Made by a program: the position numbers and the translations under genes. DNA of 64,000 nucleotides from Firmicutes bacterium CAG:884 (GTDB lineage Bacteria > Bacillota_I > Bacilli_A > RF39 > UBA660): the NCBI GenBank assembly GCA_000433875.1, contig HF993347.1:59284-123283 (forward strand), written 5' to 3'. The notes under the pieces are model-generated. The model searched no databases. It was not told where the DNA came from and worked only from the letters and a program-made list of their open reading frames with translations. Shown here in pieces: positions 63,621 through 64,000 of this stretch (the first letter of the stretch is position 1; each line of letters opens with the position of its first letter).

Positions 63621-64000
63621 TTATATTAAACCAACACGCTCTTTAACTAATTCACACTTTTCTTTAGCAATCAAACGAGATTTTTCTATACCATCTTTTA
63701 ATATTTTATCAATTTCACCAGTCTCAATTAATTCGTTATACCTATCTTGAATACTCTTAATTTTATTAACCGTTACCTCAGCACAATATCTCTTAAAATT
63801 ACCATAACCACTATTACGATACTCCTTAGCAATATCATCTACCTCACGACCACTCATAATAGAAGCAATATTTAGTAAATTTGATATACCTGGCTTATTC
63901 TCTTCATCAAAATAAACAGCATTATCTGAATCAGTTGTTGCCCCCATTATTTTTTTATGAATAGCATTCAAATCATCAAACAAAGAAATAACACCAACAG
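63621..64000 (-). CDS. trpS: Tryptophanyl-tRNA synthetase, C-terminal part (runs off right edge)
   Basis: The 126 visible residues match the C-terminal domain of bacterial TrpRS: IHKKIMGATTDSD, ENKPGISNLLNIASIMSG, GYGNFKRYCAEVTV and SIQDRYNELIE, ending KERVGLI. The frame stays open to the edge, so an apparent start at 63983 (TTG) is not real. The KMSKS loop would lie just outside the window. Confidence 0.92.
   Translation of the reverse strand, partial: VGVISLFDDLNAIHKKIMGATTDSDNAVYFDEENKPGISNLLNIASIMSGREVDDIAKEYRNSGYGNFKRYCAEVTVNKIKSIQDRYNELIETGEIDKILKDGIEKSRLIAKEKCELVKERVGLI

Noticed and set aside
63621..63983. Complete 120-aa gene at the right edge
   Set aside because: It is the C-terminal domain of TrpRS and the frame stays open to the window end.

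Overview
The window is very AT-rich DNA (base composition judged by eye, not computed) from a monoderm, low-GC Bacillota, most likely an uncultivated gut member of Bacilli, Erysipelotrichia or a related lineage. The lineage call rests on several things. The gene order ruvX, DUF1292, mltG, trmR matches the Bacillus yrrK-yrzB-yrrL-yrrM order. aspS carries a T-box leader, metK an S-box (SAM-I) leader and htpG a CIRCE operator. There are also an SspI-type small acid-soluble spore protein, a collagen-like GPT-repeat protein and a UgtP-type glucosyltransferase. TGA is a working stop codon in at least ten genes, so the code is standard. No rRNA, tRNA, CRISPR array, integrase or insertion sequence was seen.

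Positions 1-14.9 kb, almost all on the minus strand, hold a surface-appendage or secretion cluster. It joins Tad/Flp machinery (CpaF/TadA ATPase, two TadB/TadC-like membrane proteins, a CpaB-like SAF protein, a TadZ/CpaE-like protein with a broken P-loop, a Flp-like peptide and TadE-like proteins) to a family of VirB2/TrbC-like two-helix subunits. Three members are small (112-167 aa). Two are giant (427 and 464 aa), with a secreted ectodomain in front of the two-helix module, and the start of a further secreted protein runs off the left edge. Every two-helix subunit has one cysteine before helix 1 and one after helix 2. A further copy with its own promoter lies at 37.5-37.8 kb. This hybrid is the best candidate in the window for an undescribed system.

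Positions 15-32.4 kb carry envelope functions: a diacylglycerol glucosyltransferase, a two-helix-type small membrane gene interrupted by TGA at an expected Trp codon, an ABC exporter, a Ca2+-type P-ATPase and a GH31 glycosidase. They also hold two tandem membrane-anchored metalloproteases that keep the anthrax-lethal-factor zinc and tyrosine spacing behind Cys-containing repeats, a DUF285 repeat surface protein and three membrane proteins. Positions 32.4-33.1 kb are a small graveyard: an AAA ATPase fragment joined to a truncated RelB/DinJ antitoxin and a RelE/YafQ toxin with a nonsense codon.

Positions 33.1-46.7 kb are housekeeping: ddl, an alpha/beta hydrolase, trmR, mltG, a DUF1292 gene, ruvX, a large duplicated-domain lipid-face protein, DUF2207 and lemA, sspI, dnaE with a dead PHP domain, and rpmB. 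Positions 46.7-47.3 kb hold a decayed surface-protein gene whose 5' part recurs at 61 kb. Positions 47.3-60.8 kb contain htpG, aspS, a DAACS symporter, pyrG, a collagen-like protein, a GH25 lipoprotein, a SWIM-SNF2 helicase, a candidate small RNA and metK. The right end has a hexapeptide acetyltransferase, a 538-aa protein with two HEPN-type RX4H motifs (a plausible stand-alone RNase or defence effector) and the 3' end of trpS.
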